A DNA stretch of 64,000 nt from Silanimonas sp. (GCF_027530345.1 NZ_JAPZQK010000002.1:62001-126000); one strand, 5' to 3'. Positions 10,198-23,140 are shown, counted from the first letter of the stretch. Notes: a model not told the origin generated them from the letters alone. A program made the numbers and translations.

Positions 10198-10643
10198 GCC
10201 GTGGCCCCGCTGCGATAGCGCTCGGCCTGCGTGCGAGCCAACACGTCCACGCGCTCGTTGTCGACGTGGCCGGCATGGCCCTTCACCCACGTCCAGGTCA
10301 TGCGGTGCTGCGCCGCCGCGGCATCCAAGCGTTGCCAGAGGTCCTGGTTCTTCACCGCGCCGCCGCCTGCCGTCTTCCAACCCTTGCGCTTCCAGCCCGG
10401 CATCCACTCGCTGATGCCCTGAAGCACGTACTTGGAATCGCTGTGCAGCACGACCGCGCAAGGCTCCTTCAGCGCCTCGAGTGCAGCGATCGCGCCCATC
10501 AGCTCCATCCGGTTGTTGGTGGTCTGCGCCTCGCCGCCGGCGAGCTCGCGCTCGGTACCGTTGAAGCGCAGCAGTGCGGCCCAGCCGCCCGGCCCCGGGT
10601 TACCGAGGCAGGCACCGTCGGTATGGATTTCGATCGACTTCAT
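10194..10643 (-). CDS. rnhA: Ribonuclease HI
   Basis: A 149-residue enzyme that cuts the RNA strand of RNA-DNA hybrids. The four acidic catalytic residues are visible: Asp9 (TDGA), Glu47 (NNRMEL), Asp69 (HSDSKYV) and Asp133 (NERVDVLA). The basic handle region [10 protein letters not shown] is also present. It lies 22 bases after the methyltransferase and overlaps dnaQ by four bases, so the three genes are probably one transcript. Confidence 0.97.
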   Translation of the reverse strand: MKSIEIHTDGACLGNPGPGGWAALLRFNGTERELAGGEAQTTNNRMELMGAIAALEALKEPCAVVLHSDSKYVLQGISEWMPGWKRKGWKTAGGGAVKNQDLWQRLDAAAAQHRMTWTWVKGHAGHVDNERVDVLARTQAERYRSGATA

Positions 10644-10665
10644 GGCCCGATGATACGGGCCCGGC

Positions 10666-11346
10666 TCAGGCGGCCGGTACCCCGGGGGAGGCGCGCCAGG
10701 CTGCGGCGGGACGGCGCAGGGGCGTCAGACCAATATCGCGGCGCACCGCCAGCAGGGCCCAAGCCACGCGCCCCCAGTCCATGCGCGCCGGCACGGGGGC
10801 CACATCGAGGGCGGCCGGCCGCCAACGCGGCCCAAGCGTGCGCTGCGCCACGACGTCGAGCCCCTCGCCGCGCAGCAGATCGACGATACGAGAGCACGGC
10901 AAGGCCCGCACGCCATGCCGCGCCCAGCGCAGCCGGGCCAAGCCCCACGGGTTCAGGCCGAACACCAGCAGTCGCCCATCCGGACGCAGGACCCGCGCGC
11001 ACTCCGAGACCAGACGCTCGGGCGAGGGCACCGACTCGAGGACGAAGCGCAGGTCGATCCGGCTCACCGCGGCGCTGGCCATCGGCAACGTGTGCAGGTC
11101 AGAGCGCCAGGCCCCTTGCCACCGGCCCGCGTCGGGGGCCAGCGTCCACGTCTCCGCGAAGCAGGCGGCGGGCTCTGGGACCAGCCAGTCCAGTTCGGGA
11201 AGCATCCGCAGCGACACCTGTCCGCCGCCATCGGCGCCGTGTTCGGTCCAGGCGGATTGCGCGCCGAGCAGCAAGCCCCGGGCGGGGGGATCGGCCAGCC
11301 AGCGGTTCAGGGCTTCGGCTTGACGGGGGAGTTGGAGGGCCGGCAT
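10666..11346 (-). CDS. SAM-dependent methyltransferase-like protein (YafS-like)
   Basis: A protein of 226 residues. The middle resembles a type-11 methyltransferase: [20 protein letters not shown], then [19 protein letters not shown], corresponding to the post-I and post-II strands. The glycine-rich SAM motif I near the N-terminus is not recognisable, so cofactor binding is uncertain. Its place between mltD (divergent) and rnhA matches yafS of Escherichia coli, whose substrate I do not know. The start at 11346 gives [16 protein letters not shown]; its 5' end is 27 bases from the assumed mltD start. Confidence 0.75.
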   Translation of the reverse strand: MPALQLPRQAEALNRWLADPPARGLLLGAQSAWTEHGADGGGQVSLRMLPELDWLVPEPAACFAETWTLAPDAGRWQGAWRSDLHTLPMASAAVSRIDLRFVLESVPSPERLVSECARVLRPDGRLLVFGLNPWGLARLRWARHGVRALPCSRIVDLLRGEGLDVVAQRTLGPRWRPAALDVAPVPARMDWGRVAWALLAVRRDIGLTPLRRPAAAWRASPGVPAA

Positions 11347-11373
11347 GGTCGCGATTGTGCGGCAAAGGGCCGC

Positions 11374-12615
11374 GTGCCCGATGTTGAGCCCGTGCCCCTG
11401 CCCTCCCGACCTGCCCGCCTGATCCGTCACGCCTTGGCCGCCTTGGCCCTTTGCGGGCTCGCCGCGGGCTGCACGACACTGCCGGCCCCGGCGCCTCCCG
11501 GGCCGCCCGACCCCGTCGCCGTCGAGGAGCCAAGCGAGCCGCTGCAGCTCGCTCCGCCCCCGCCGCGCCGGGCCGCTGCCCCGCAGCCCGAGGCCGAACC
11601 CGCTCGCCCCGCCCGGATCGCCGACGGCCGCGTGCTGTTCGAGCGCTTGGCGGAATCCTTCGCCCCGCCGGTCTGCGTGCGCGGCGACCACAACCGCCAG
11701 TGGCGCCGGCGCTATGCCGGACATCCCGCCAGCTTCGAGCGTCAGTTGCGCGAAGCGCTGCCGCTGATGGCCTATGTCGTCGAAGCCGTCGAAGCCCGCA
11801 AGCTCCCCGGGGAGTTCGCGCTGATTCCGATCGTGGAGAGCGGCTATCGCCCGGAAGCCCGCGGCCCGGGGGGCCCGACCGGGCTGTGGCAGATGATCGG
11901 CAGCACGGCGCGCAACCACGGCGTGCAGGTGGGGCGCGGCTACGACGGCCGCCTGTCGCCGGTCGACGCTACCGACGCCGCGCTCGATTACCTCGCCGCC
12001 CTCCACGCCGAGTTCGGCGATTGGCGGGCAACGGCCATGGCCTACAACGCTGGAGAGGGACGGCTCCGCCGCGCGTTCGCCCGCGACGGCGCATCGCGGG
12101 TTTCGGGCGAGCGCCGGCTCCCCGCCGGCCTGTCGAGCGTCACCTACGCCTACGTCGCGAAGCTCCACGCCCTGGCCTGCCTGATCGCCGAACCCACCCG
12201 TCACGGCCTGACCCTGCCCGTCGACGCCTTCACCCCGCTCGAAGTGCGCCGCGCACCGGACGGTGCAACCCGCTTGGATGCCGTGGCCCGCGCTTGGGGC
12301 ACCGCACCCGAAACCCTCGCCCGCTGGAATCCGGCCTACCGCTCGGGCATCGGCCGGTCGGGCGCCCCGCGCCGCCTGCTCGTCCCGGTGGGCTCCGCCG
12401 TCGCGATGGCGCCGATCGCCTCGTCGTCCGCGCCCTTCGCCGGGAACGAGGAAGCGCCGGCCGAGGCGCCGCTCGAGCACACCGTCCGTTCCGGCGAAAC
12501 GCTCTGGCGCATCGCCCGCCGCTACGGCACGACAGTGCGCGCCCTCGCCGCATTCAACGGCATCGACGCGGCGCGCCCGCTGCGCATCGGGCGAACCCTG
12601 CGCATTCCAGACTGA
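11374..12615 (+). CDS. mltD: Membrane-bound lytic murein transglycosylase D (lipoprotein)
   Basis: About 413 residues from a GTG at 11374; a second in-frame GTG at 11392 is possible. The N-terminus has a lipoprotein signal with lipobox LAAGC (Cys33 from the first GTG). A proline-rich linker leads to the SLT domain with catalytic Glu155 in IVESGYRPEA, plus GLWQMIGSTA and AYNAGEGRL. One LysM domain (HTVRSGETLWRIARRYG) ends the protein, where some family members have two or more. It cleaves glycan strands of peptidoglycan in the periplasm, tethered to the outer membrane. It is divergent from the methyltransferase gene. Confidence 0.9.
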   Translation: MPDVEPVPLPSRPARLIRHALAALALCGLAAGCTTLPAPAPPGPPDPVAVEEPSEPLQLAPPPPRRAAAPQPEAEPARPARIADGRVLFERLAESFAPPVCVRGDHNRQWRRRYAGHPASFERQLREALPLMAYVVEAVEARKLPGEFALIPIVESGYRPEARGPGGPTGLWQMIGSTARNHGVQVGRGYDGRLSPVDATDAALDYLAALHAEFGDWRATAMAYNAGEGRLRRAFARDGASRVSGERRLPAGLSSVTYAYVAKLHALACLIAEPTRHGLTLPVDAFTPLEVRRAPDGATRLDAVARAWGTAPETLARWNPAYRSGIGRSGAPRRLLVPVGSAVAMAPIASSSAPFAGNEEAPAEAPLEHTVRSGETLWRIARRYGTTVRALAAFNGIDAARPLRIGRTLRIPD

Positions 12616-12696
12616 GGCGTACAGTTGGCGCGGCCCTCGCGCGTCGTCACACTGTCGCGCTGCGGCGTCGTCGACGCCTGACCATCCGGAGGTTCC

Positions 12697-13494
12697 ATGG
12701 GTTTCCTTGCGGGCAAGCGCGCCCTCATCACCGGCATCGCCAGCCAGCGCTCGATCGCGAACGGCATCGCCGAGGCCATGCGTCGCGAAGGCGCCGAGCT
12801 GGCCTTCACCTACCAGAACGAGAAGCTGAAATCGCGCGTCGAGGACGCCGCCGCCGAATACGGCTCGAATATCGTCATCCCGCTCGACGTCGCCGACGAC
12901 GCGCAGATCGCCGCTTGCATGGCCGAGCTCGGCAAGCACTGGGACGGTTTCGACATCCTCGTGCACTCGATCGGTTTCGCCCCGCGCGAAGCGCTGGACG
13001 GCGGCTACCTCGACCACCTGACGCGCGAGAACTTCCGCATCGCCCACGACATCTCGGCGTATTCGCTGTCGGCGCTGGCGCAGGCCGCGCGTCCGATGAT
13101 GGCGAACCGCCAATCGGCCATCCTCACGCTCAGCTACCTCGGCGCCGAGCGCGCGCTCGCGAGCTACAACGTGATGGGCGTGGCCAAGGCCGCGCTCGAA
13201 GCCAGCGTCCGCTACCTCGCGCTGAACCTCGGCCCGGAAGGCATCCGCGTGAACTGCATCTCTGCCGGCCCGATCAAGACGCTCGCCGCGTCCGGCGTCG
13301 GCAATCTGCGCAAGATGCTGAAGCACGTCGAGGAGGTCGCCCCGATCCGCCGCAACGTCACCATCGAGGACGTCGGCAACGCCGCCGCCTTCCTGTGCTC
13401 CGACCTCGCGGCCGGCATCACCGGCGAAGTCACCTACGTGGATGGCGGCTACAGCATCCTCGGCATGGCCGGGCTGGACAGCGACAGCCACTGA
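12697..13494 (+). CDS. fabI: Enoyl-[acyl-carrier-protein] reductase (NADH), FabI
   Basis: A 265-residue short-chain dehydrogenase that performs the last reduction of fatty-acid elongation. The cofactor loop [16 protein letters not shown] and the catalytic Tyr157-x6-Lys164 pair ([10 protein letters not shown]) are FabI signatures; Tyr147 is also conserved. ATG at 12697 follows a strong GGAGG by five bases. The gene is alone on its strand and ends at a hairpin shared with convergent ppiD. Confidence 0.97.
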   Translation: MGFLAGKRALITGIASQRSIANGIAEAMRREGAELAFTYQNEKLKSRVEDAAAEYGSNIVIPLDVADDAQIAACMAELGKHWDGFDILVHSIGFAPREALDGGYLDHLTRENFRIAHDISAYSLSALAQAARPMMANRQSAILTLSYLGAERALASYNVMGVAKAALEASVRYLALNLGPEGIRVNCISAGPIKTLAASGVGNLRKMLKHVEEVAPIRRNVTIEDVGNAAAFLCSDLAAGITGEVTYVDGGYSILGMAGLDSDSH

Positions 13495-13541
13495 GTCCCG
13501 TCGGCATCGCGGGCGCAGGCGGCACGCCGCCCCGGCGCAGC

Positions 13542-13577
13542 AACGGAAAAGCCCGGCTTTCGCCGGGCTTTTCCGTT
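13542..13577. terminator. Bidirectional terminator between fabI and ppiD
   Basis: A perfect 16-bp inverted repeat (AACGGAAAAGCCCGGC and its complement) around a TTTC loop. GC stem cores are flanked by A-runs and T-runs on both strands, so it can stop transcription from fabI and from ppiD. Confidence 0.9.
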
Positions 13578-13629
13578 TCCTGGAGGGACCGCCGGGAATC
13601 GTTTCGCGGGCGGCCGGGGCCGCCCCGAA

Positions 13630-15639
13630 TCAAAGGCGCTCTTCGGCAACCGTGACCTCAAACTGGCCGCGCAGTGCCTTCACGAAGGCCTGGCGCTCCA
13701 TGTCGCCGCGCATCTGCGCAAGCTGCGCGCGGATCTGCGAGCGCACATCCGGCGTCAGCGTGCTGGTGTCACCCGGCGTCACCTTCGTCGCCACAACGAG
13801 GGCGAAACGGCCGCCGCTCAATTCAGCCAACCCGACATCCGCGGGCTTGCCCGCTTCGATCGGGAGCAGGCGGAACGCTTCGGTCGCGATCGCCGGGTCC
13901 GGGAAGCCGGCCTGGCGCGCAACACCATTGCTGTCCTGCGGCACGATGCCGAGTTCAGTCGCCAGCGCCTCGAGGGTCTCGCCCTTGCGCGCACGCTCCA
14001 GCAGGGCTTCCGCGCGCTCGCGGGCCGCGGTGGCCAAGCGGTCGGCTTGCAGATCGGCCTGCACCTGGTCACGGACCTCGGCGAGTGGGCGCAGCGCCGA
14101 CGGCGCATGCTCGGTCACCTGCAGCACGACGACCTGGTTCGGGCCGATCTCGATCGGATCGCTGACGAGGCGATCGTCCTTCTGCGAGCGCGAGAACGCG
14201 GCCGCGCGCACCGCCTCGATCGCCGCCACGCCGTCACCTCCGGCGCGGGTGAACGGCTCGGTCGCCTTGACCTCGACCTCCATCGCGCGCGCGACGGCCG
14301 GCAGCGAGTTCGGCTCGCGCAGGATCGCGTCGATCAGCGTGCCGCTCTTCTCGTTGAACAGGCGCTCGCGCTCCGATTCGCCGAACTCCGCGGCGAGCTG
14401 GTCGCGCACGGCCTCGAACGGCTGCTGCGAACCCGCCACCAGCTGCGTCAGCTTGATCACGTGCCAGCCCGCGTCGGTGCGAACCGGATCGCTCACGCCG
14501 CCCTCGGCCAAGGCATACACCGCATCCTCAAGGGGCTTCGGATAGAGGCCCGGCGCATCCTCGGTCGAACGGGCGATCGTGCCCAAATCGCCGCCCAGAT
14601 CCTTCGAGCCGAGGTCCTCGCTGTTCGCCGCGGCCAGGGCCGCGAAATCAGCGCCTTCCGCACGCGCCTGTTCAGCGATAGCCGCTGCCTTCGCACGCGC
14701 GGCCTCGATGGCCGCGTCGTCCGCATCCGCTGGGAGAGCGACGAGGATGTGCGCAGCGACGCGCTCCTCCTCGGTGCCGAAACGGCCCTTCTCGCTCTCG
14801 TAGCGATCGCGGAGGTCCTGCTCCGTCGGTTCGGAAGCCACGGCAATGCTCGCGACGTCCAACTCGAGGTAGGAGATCGTGACGGTCTCCTCGGTGCTGT
14901 AGCGCTCCGCATTGGCCGAATGCCATTCCGCGAGGGCGGCATCATTGGTGGCGTCCGCTGGCAGCGCCGGCGGCGGGATCTCGACGAAACGCAGATCGCG
15001 GGTTTCCTGCTGAAGCTTCAGCAGGCTCTCCAGTTCGGCATCACCCACGAGGCCGCTCTCGGCGACGGCGTTGGGCAGGGTGGACGTCGTCAGCTGGCGG
15101 GCGATCAGGGCTTCGAAACCCGCCGCGGTCAGGCCGCGCGACTGCAGCCAGATCTTGTAGGCGTCCTCGCCGATGAACTCGCCGTCCTGCGTGATGCCGT
15201 CGATCTCGAGGATGGCCTTGCGGATCTGCGAGGCATCCACCGCCACGCCGTCGCGCTGTGCCGCGATCTCGAGGATCTTCTCGTCGACGAGGCCGTCCAG
15301 CACGAGACGCTTGGTCTCGATGCTTTCCACCTGTTCGGCGTCATAGGCGTCGCCGGCACGCGCGCGCACTTGCTCGCGATAGCGATCGAAGCGTTCGCGG
15401 AATTCCGCCTGCGAGATCTCGACGCTGTCCCAGACGAAGGCACGGGCGAGACGGCCCGTCGCGCCATCCGAAGGGGCATCGCGCCACCAGGTCGGCGGCG
15501 ATTCGATCTTCGCGGAATAGGTATCGATGCGGGTCTGGAAATACTGCTCGATGCCGAAGAACGCCATGGCGAAGATGATCAGGCCGATGACGACCCAAGC
15601 GAACCAACCCGACGTGTGTTCACGGATTCTTTCCAACAT
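13630..15639 (-). CDS. ppiD: Peptidyl-prolyl cis-trans isomerase D (periplasmic folding factor)
   Basis: A 669-residue inner-membrane-anchored foldase. A single N-terminal membrane helix (about 10-34, SGWFAWVVIGLIIFAMAFFG) leads to a SurA-N-like chaperone region. A parvulin domain follows, from about EEERVAAHILVALPAD to GWHVIKLTQLV, then a second helical half. The family assists outer-membrane and periplasmic proteins as they leave the Sec channel. ATG at 15639 matches the usual MLERIREHTSGW beginning; an in-frame extension upstream enters a tRNA terminator. In many gammaproteobacteria ppiD follows hupB; here two tRNAs lie between them. Confidence 0.95.
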   Translation of the reverse strand: MLERIREHTSGWFAWVVIGLIIFAMAFFGIEQYFQTRIDTYSAKIESPPTWWRDAPSDGATGRLARAFVWDSVEISQAEFRERFDRYREQVRARAGDAYDAEQVESIETKRLVLDGLVDEKILEIAAQRDGVAVDASQIRKAILEIDGITQDGEFIGEDAYKIWLQSRGLTAAGFEALIARQLTTSTLPNAVAESGLVGDAELESLLKLQQETRDLRFVEIPPPALPADATNDAALAEWHSANAERYSTEETVTISYLELDVASIAVASEPTEQDLRDRYESEKGRFGTEEERVAAHILVALPADADDAAIEAARAKAAAIAEQARAEGADFAALAAANSEDLGSKDLGGDLGTIARSTEDAPGLYPKPLEDAVYALAEGGVSDPVRTDAGWHVIKLTQLVAGSQQPFEAVRDQLAAEFGESERERLFNEKSGTLIDAILREPNSLPAVARAMEVEVKATEPFTRAGGDGVAAIEAVRAAAFSRSQKDDRLVSDPIEIGPNQVVVLQVTEHAPSALRPLAEVRDQVQADLQADRLATAARERAEALLERARKGETLEALATELGIVPQDSNGVARQAGFPDPAIATEAFRLLPIEAGKPADVGLAELSGGRFALVVATKVTPGDTSTLTPDVRSQIRAQLAQMRGDMERQAFVKALRGQFEVTVAEERL

Positions 15640-15670
15640 GGTGAGCGCAGGCTCCAACGCGAGGTCTGGA

Positions 15671-15698
15671 AAAAACAAAGGCGCCTTGCGGCGCCTTT
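15671..15698 (-). terminator. Rho-independent terminator after tRNA-Asp
   Basis: On the minus strand a 9-bp stem (AAAGGCGCC/GGCGCCTTT) with a GCAA loop is followed by GTTTTTT. It ends the hupB/tRNA-Val/tRNA-Asp unit and separates it from ppiD. Confidence 0.9.
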
Positions 15699-15708
15699 GA
15701 GTAGAAAG

Positions 15709-15785
15709 TGGCGGAGTGGACGGGACTCGAACCCGCGACCCCCGGCGTGACAGGCCGGTATTCTAACCGACTGAACTACCACTCC
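15709..15785 (-). tRNA. tRNA-Asp(GTC)
   Basis: A 77-base tRNA with encoded CCA. Acceptor GGAGTGG/CCACTCC, discriminator G, anticodon loop CTGTCAC (anticodon GTC) and T-loop GGTTCGAGTCC. It lies 10 bases after tRNA-Val. Confidence 0.97.
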
Positions 15786-15795
15786 GCCGAAAACT

Positions 15796-15870
15796 TGGTG
15801 GGTGCTGAGGGTTTCGAACCCCCGACCCTCGCCTTGTAAGGGCGACGCTCTACCGCTGAGCTAAGCACCC
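15796..15870 (-). tRNA. tRNA-Val(TAC)
   Basis: A 75-base tRNA with encoded CCA. Acceptor GGGTGCT/AGCACCC and anticodon loop CTTACAA (anticodon TAC). Its 5' end lies 16 bases after the hupB stop codon, so it is probably processed from the hupB transcript. Confidence 0.97.
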
Positions 15871-15886
15871 TAGGCGAGCGAGGACG

Positions 15887-16159
15887 TTAGTTTACTGCAT
15901 CCTTCAGCGCTTTGCCAGCCTTGAATGCAGGCGACTTCGAGGCCTTGATCTTGATGGTCGCGCCGGTCTGCGGATTGCGGCCCTGACGGGCGGCGCGCTT
16001 GCGGACGGCGAAGGTGCCGAAGCCGACCAGCGTCACGGTGTCGCCCTTCTTCAGCGCCTTCTTGATGGTCTCGACCACGGCGTCGACGGCGCGACCGGCA
16101 TCGGCCTTCGACAGCTCGGCGGCATCAGCGACAGCGTTGACAAAATCAGACTTGTTCAT
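15887..16159 (-). CDS. hupB: DNA-binding protein HU-beta
   Basis: A 90-residue histone-like protein that bends DNA as a dimer. Features: [18 protein letters not shown] at the start, [22 protein letters not shown] forming the beta arms with the RNPQTG intercalating tip, and a lysine-rich C-terminus. ATG at 16159 follows GGGAG by six bases; longer in-frame versions add non-conserved sequence. Placement after lon is the common arrangement. It has its own strong promoter about 110 bases upstream. Confidence 0.97.
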   Translation of the reverse strand: MNKSDFVNAVADAAELSKADAGRAVDAVVETIKKALKKGDTVTLVGFGTFAVRKRAARQGRNPQTGATIKIKASKSPAFKAGKALKDAVN

Positions 16160-16266
16160 TCTTGACTCCCTGGGCGGGCTTCCCCGCGGATGTGTTCTGC
16201 CGGCGCACCGTCCTGCGGGCGCCAGCGGCATTCAGCCCGCCGGTGCGTGGACCGGGGCTGCGTGCC

Positions 16267-16295
16267 GTTATACCAGCGGCATTTCAGCGTCGCAA
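16267..16295 (-). promoter_or_regulatory. Sigma-70 promoter of hupB
   Basis: On the minus strand TTGCGA and TATAAC are separated by exactly 17 bases. It lies in the 195-base gap between lon and hupB and would give a leader of about 100 bases before the hupB start. Confidence 0.75.
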
Positions 16296-16354
16296 CAAGC
16301 CAAACGCAGCAACGGCGCGGCTTGCAGCGATTCCAGTCGCGCGCGTTTTCGCGG

Positions 16355-18820
<2,466 letters not shown>

Positions 18821-18883
18821 GTCAGGCTCCTTGCGGCCGGTGTCGGCCCATGGACGCAGGATGGGGACGCCCTGCCCCGGAAA

Positions 18884-18918
18884 CAACAAGCCCCGCCTCG
18901 GAAACCGGGCGGGGCTTG
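18884..18918 (-). terminator. Terminator between clpX and lon
   Basis: A 10-bp GC stem (AAGCCCCGCC/GGCGGGGCTT) around a 10-base loop is followed on the minus strand by TTGTTGTTTCC. It lies 26 bases after the clpX stop and suggests that lon is transcribed separately. Confidence 0.8.
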
Positions 18919-18943
18919 CTGGTATTCATGTTGGCGCCCGAAC

Positions 18944-20233
<1,290 letters not shown>

Positions 20234-20339
20234 TTCTTGGGAAACCCGGGGGCAGCGGTCTCGGCCCGAGAATAGCACCGGCACCCCGGAGCGGAAGCCC
20301 CGGGGTGCTGGCGTGGCGTGAAGGGGAAAACGGCGGCGT

Positions 20340-20963
20340 TCAGCCGGCCTGCACCGTGTCGTCCGGACGGCGCTCGAGCACGGCGTCGATCAGGCCGTAG
20401 GTCTTCGACTCTTCCGCGTTCATGAACAGGTCGCGCTCGAGGTCCTTCTCGATCTGTTCCACCGACTTGCCGGTGTTGGCAGCGTACTCGCGGGCCAGCT
20501 TCTCGCGGAGATACAGGATCTCCTTGGCCTGGATGGCGATATCGGTCGCCTGGCCCTGCGCGCCGCCCGAGGGCTGGTGGATCATCACGCGGGAGTTCGG
20601 CAGGGCGTAGCGCTTGCCCTTGGCGCCGGCGGCAAGCAGGAACGAGCCCATGGAGCAGGCCTGGCCGACGCAAATGGTGCTCACGTCCGGCTTGATGAAG
20701 CGCATGGTGTCGTAGATCGCCAGGCCGGCGGTGACGACGCCGCCCGGCGAGTTGATGTACAGGCTGATGTCCTTCTCGGGGTTCTCGGCCTCGAGGAACA
20801 GCAGCTGGGCGACCACGACGTTCGCCATGTAGTCGTCGATGGGGCCGACCAGGAAGATCACCCGCTCCTTCAGGAGGCGCGAGTAGATGTCGTACGCGCG
20901 CTCGCCGCGGGCGGTCTGTTCGACCACCATCGGGACGAGGTTGAGGCTCTTGGTCGGTTCCAT
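20340..20963 (-). CDS. clpP: ATP-dependent Clp protease proteolytic subunit
   Basis: A 207-residue serine protease forming the double heptameric barrel of ClpXP and ClpAP. The catalytic triad is Ser104 (GQACSMGS), His129 ([10 protein letters not shown]) and Asp178 (ERDLF). A short propeptide is likely removed autocatalytically. ATG at 20963 has GGAG six bases ahead and lies 18 bases after tig, so tig and clpP are probably cotranscribed. Confidence 0.98.
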   Translation of the reverse strand: MEPTKSLNLVPMVVEQTARGERAYDIYSRLLKERVIFLVGPIDDYMANVVVAQLLFLEAENPEKDISLYINSPGGVVTAGLAIYDTMRFIKPDVSTICVGQACSMGSFLLAAGAKGKRYALPNSRVMIHQPSGGAQGQATDIAIQAKEILYLREKLAREYAANTGKSVEQIEKDLERDLFMNAEESKTYGLIDAVLERRPDDTVQAG

Positions 20964-20981
20964 GGGGCGCTCCGGTTCGGT

Positions 20982-22280
20982 TTAGGCGTTCGGGCGCAGC
21001 GCGTCGGTGAAGGACATCGCCACGTCGGTCGCCTGCGCACGCTCGGCGATCCAGTCGATCACCTGCTCTTCCATCACGCGCGCCTGCAGGCCCTGCATCA
21101 GATTGGGGTCGTTGCGGTAAAGATCAACCACCTGCTGCGGATCCTCGTAGGTCGAGGCGATCAGGTTGATGGCTTCGTTCACGCGCTTCGGTTCAAGGCG
21201 CAGGTTGTTGCGCTTGGCCACTTCGCCGACGATCAGGCCGGCCGAAACGCGGTTGCGCGCGGCGGCCATGAACGGGGCATGGTCGACCTGGCCGACGTTC
21301 TGGCCCTGGCGGCGGGCATTCTCGGCGGCCTGGGCGGCCATCGAGCGGGCCTCGGCCTCGATCAGGCGGGGCGGCAGTTCGATGTGGGCGTAGGCGGCGA
21401 CCAGCTTCTGGGCCACCTCCGAGCGCAGGCGGGCCGACAACGCGCCCTTCAGCTCGCGCTGCAAGTTGCTGCGCACTTCATCGCGGAACTTGTCGAGCTT
21501 GCCGGACTTGACGCCGAAGCTCTTGATGAAAGCCTCATCGATCGCCGGCAGGTTCTGCTCGGAAACCTTGGCCGCCTTGACGTTGACCTGCGCGGTCTTG
21601 CCGGCGAGCTCGGCGACGCGCCAGTCACCCGGGAAAGTGACGTCGACGGTCTTTTCCTCGCCGGCCGACAGGCCGACCAGGGCCTGCTCGATCGCCGGGA
21701 ACAGCATGTTGCTGCCGACGACGGTCACGCCGCGCTCGACACCTTCTTCAGGCAGGCGCTTGCCATCGACCATGGCGAAGTTCTCGACGTTGACGAGATC
21801 ACCGGCCTGCGCGGCCCGCTCGACGACGTTCCACGAACGGCGCTGCTGGCGCAGCGTCTCGATCATGTTGTCGATGTCGGTGTCTTCGACCGACGCGGCG
21901 GCCCGCTGGATCGCCAGCGTGGTGATGTCGATGTCGCCGAAGTCCGGCGCCACTTCGAAGGTGGCCGTATAGCGGATTTCTTCCGCGACGCCGCCTTCGG
22001 CGTTGATCTCGGGCTGGCCCACCGGCTGCAGGTTCTGCTGGCGCAGGGCCTCGCCGAAGGTGTCGCGCACGACATCCGAATAAGCCTCCGAACGCACCTG
22101 CGAGCCGAAGCGCTGCTCGATGACCTTCGCGGGGACCTTGCCCGGGCGGAAGCCGTTCATGCGCACCGTGCGCGAGAGCTCGCGAAGGCGGTTGCCCACG
22201 GCGCTCTCGAGGCGCTCGGCCGGGACGCTGACCGAAAGCTTGCGCCCCAGGCTGCCGATGGATTCAACGGAAACGTGCAT
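20982..22280 (-). CDS. tig: Trigger factor, ribosome-associated chaperone
   Basis: A 432-residue chaperone that meets nascent chains at the ribosome exit. The ribosome-binding signature GFRPGKVP is at 43-50. A FKBP-like PPIase domain lies at about 155-245 and a helical C-terminal cradle follows. ATG at 22280 has AGGAG five bases ahead. Transcription begins downstream of the tRNA cluster terminator. Gene order tig-clpP-clpX-lon-hupB is the classic proteobacterial set. Confidence 0.97.
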   Translation of the reverse strand: MHVSVESIGSLGRKLSVSVPAERLESAVGNRLRELSRTVRMNGFRPGKVPAKVIEQRFGSQVRSEAYSDVVRDTFGEALRQQNLQPVGQPEINAEGGVAEEIRYTATFEVAPDFGDIDITTLAIQRAAASVEDTDIDNMIETLRQQRRSWNVVERAAQAGDLVNVENFAMVDGKRLPEEGVERGVTVVGSNMLFPAIEQALVGLSAGEEKTVDVTFPGDWRVAELAGKTAQVNVKAAKVSEQNLPAIDEAFIKSFGVKSGKLDKFRDEVRSNLQRELKGALSARLRSEVAQKLVAAYAHIELPPRLIEAEARSMAAQAAENARRQGQNVGQVDHAPFMAAARNRVSAGLIVGEVAKRNNLRLEPKRVNEAINLIASTYEDPQQVVDLYRNDPNLMQGLQARVMEEQVIDWIAERAQATDVAMSFTDALRPNA

Positions 22281-22336
22281 GGTGACTCCTGAAATGTCGC
22301 GTGTTGTGCCGCGCTCGTCGCGCGCGCTGGAAACGA

Positions 22337-22370
22337 AAAAACCCGCGGAGTCAGGCCTCAAATCCTCCGC
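22337..22370 (-). terminator. Terminator after the tRNA cluster
   Basis: On the minus strand GCGGAG pairs with CTCCGC around a 14-base loop and is followed by GGGTTTTTTCG. The stem is short but the T-run is clear, and it sits between tRNA-Leu and tig. Confidence 0.7.
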
Positions 22371-22383
22371 ACCGGATGCTGCT

Positions 22384-22468
<85 letters not shown>

Positions 22469-22502
22469 AGGCTTTGGAGCAGGCGAAGCGGCGTTCGAGG
22501 TT

Positions 22503-22578
22503 TGGTGGGCCGTCTAGGATTCGAACCTAGGACCTACGGATTAAGAGTCCGCTGCTCTACCAACTGAGCTAACGGCCC
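22503..22578 (-). tRNA. tRNA-Lys(CTT)
   Basis: A 76-base tRNA with encoded CCA. Acceptor GGGCCGT/ACGGCCC, anticodon loop CTCTTAA (anticodon CTT) and T-loop GGTTCGAATCC. Confidence 0.97.
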
Positions 22579-22632
22579 GGAAACCTCGTCGCCGACGCGA
22601 CTGCGAAGGCGAATTATGCCCTACTGAAGGGC

Positions 22633-22710
22633 TGGGGTGGAAGACGGGATTTGAACCCGCGACCCCTGGAATCACAATCCAGTGCTCTAACCAACTGAGC
22701 TACATCCACC
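22633..22710 (-). tRNA. tRNA-His(GTG)
   Basis: 78 bases including the extra 5' G-1 typical of tRNA-His and encoded CCA; discriminator C. The anticodon loop is TTGTGAT (anticodon GTG). The acceptor GTGGATG/CTTCCAC has a T-T mismatch at the 6-67 pair, with all other pairs intact. Confidence 0.95.
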
Positions 22711-22720
22711 ACATTGAAAC

Positions 22721-22797
22721 TGGCGCGCCCGGCAGGAATCGAACCTGCAACCGCCGGCTTAGAAGGCCGGTGCTCTATCCGATTGAGCTACGGGCGC
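22721..22797 (-). tRNA. tRNA-Arg(TCT)
   Basis: A 77-base tRNA with encoded CCA. Acceptor GCGCCCG/CGGGCGC, anticodon loop CTTCTAA (anticodon TCT, reading AGA/AGG) and T-loop GGTTCGATTCC. Confidence 0.97.
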
Positions 22798-22867
22798 TCA
22801 GAAACGGATGGACCCACCGGACCCGACGCCGGGGCATCAGCTTATCGACACCACCAGACCACGCAAC

Positions 22868-22944
22868 TGGTCGGGGCAGAGGGATTCGAACCCCCGACAT
22901 CCAGCTCCCAAAGCTGGCGCTCTACCAGACTGAGCTATACCCCG
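22868..22944 (-). tRNA. tRNA-Pro(TGG)
   Basis: A 77-base tRNA with encoded CCA. Acceptor CGGGGTA/TGCCCCG (one T-G pair), anticodon loop TTTGGGA (anticodon TGG) and T-loop GGTTCGAATCC. Confidence 0.96.
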
Positions 22945-23031
22945 GCTTTGAAGCGGTCGGGCGAAGAACGACTGCCACGCGAATTGTGTTGGACCACTGG
23001 ATCGACGCGATGCCGCGTCTCTCCTCCGAAC

Positions 23032-23057
23032 AAAAAAGGTGCCGAAGCACCTTGTTT
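23032..23057 (-). terminator. Terminator-like hairpin after tRNA-Arg(ACG)
   Basis: On the minus strand a 7-bp stem (AAGGTGC/GCACCTT) with a TTCG tetraloop is followed by TTTTG. It lies six bases after tRNA-Arg(ACG) and splits the tRNA cluster into two transcription units. Confidence 0.85.
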
Positions 23058-23063
23058 GATCGA

Positions 23064-23140
23064 TGGCGCGCCCGGAAGGATTCGAACCTCCGACCCCCAA
23101 GTTCGTAGCCTGGTGCTCTATCCAACTGAGCTACGGGCGC
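23064..23140 (-). tRNA. tRNA-Arg(ACG)
   Basis: A 77-base tRNA with encoded CCA. Acceptor GCGCCCG/CGGGCGC, anticodon loop CTACGAA (anticodon ACG, edited to ICG in bacteria) and T-loop GGTTCGAATCC. tRNA-Ser(GCT) plus tRNA-Arg(ACG) after csrA is also the arrangement in Escherichia coli. Confidence 0.97.
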
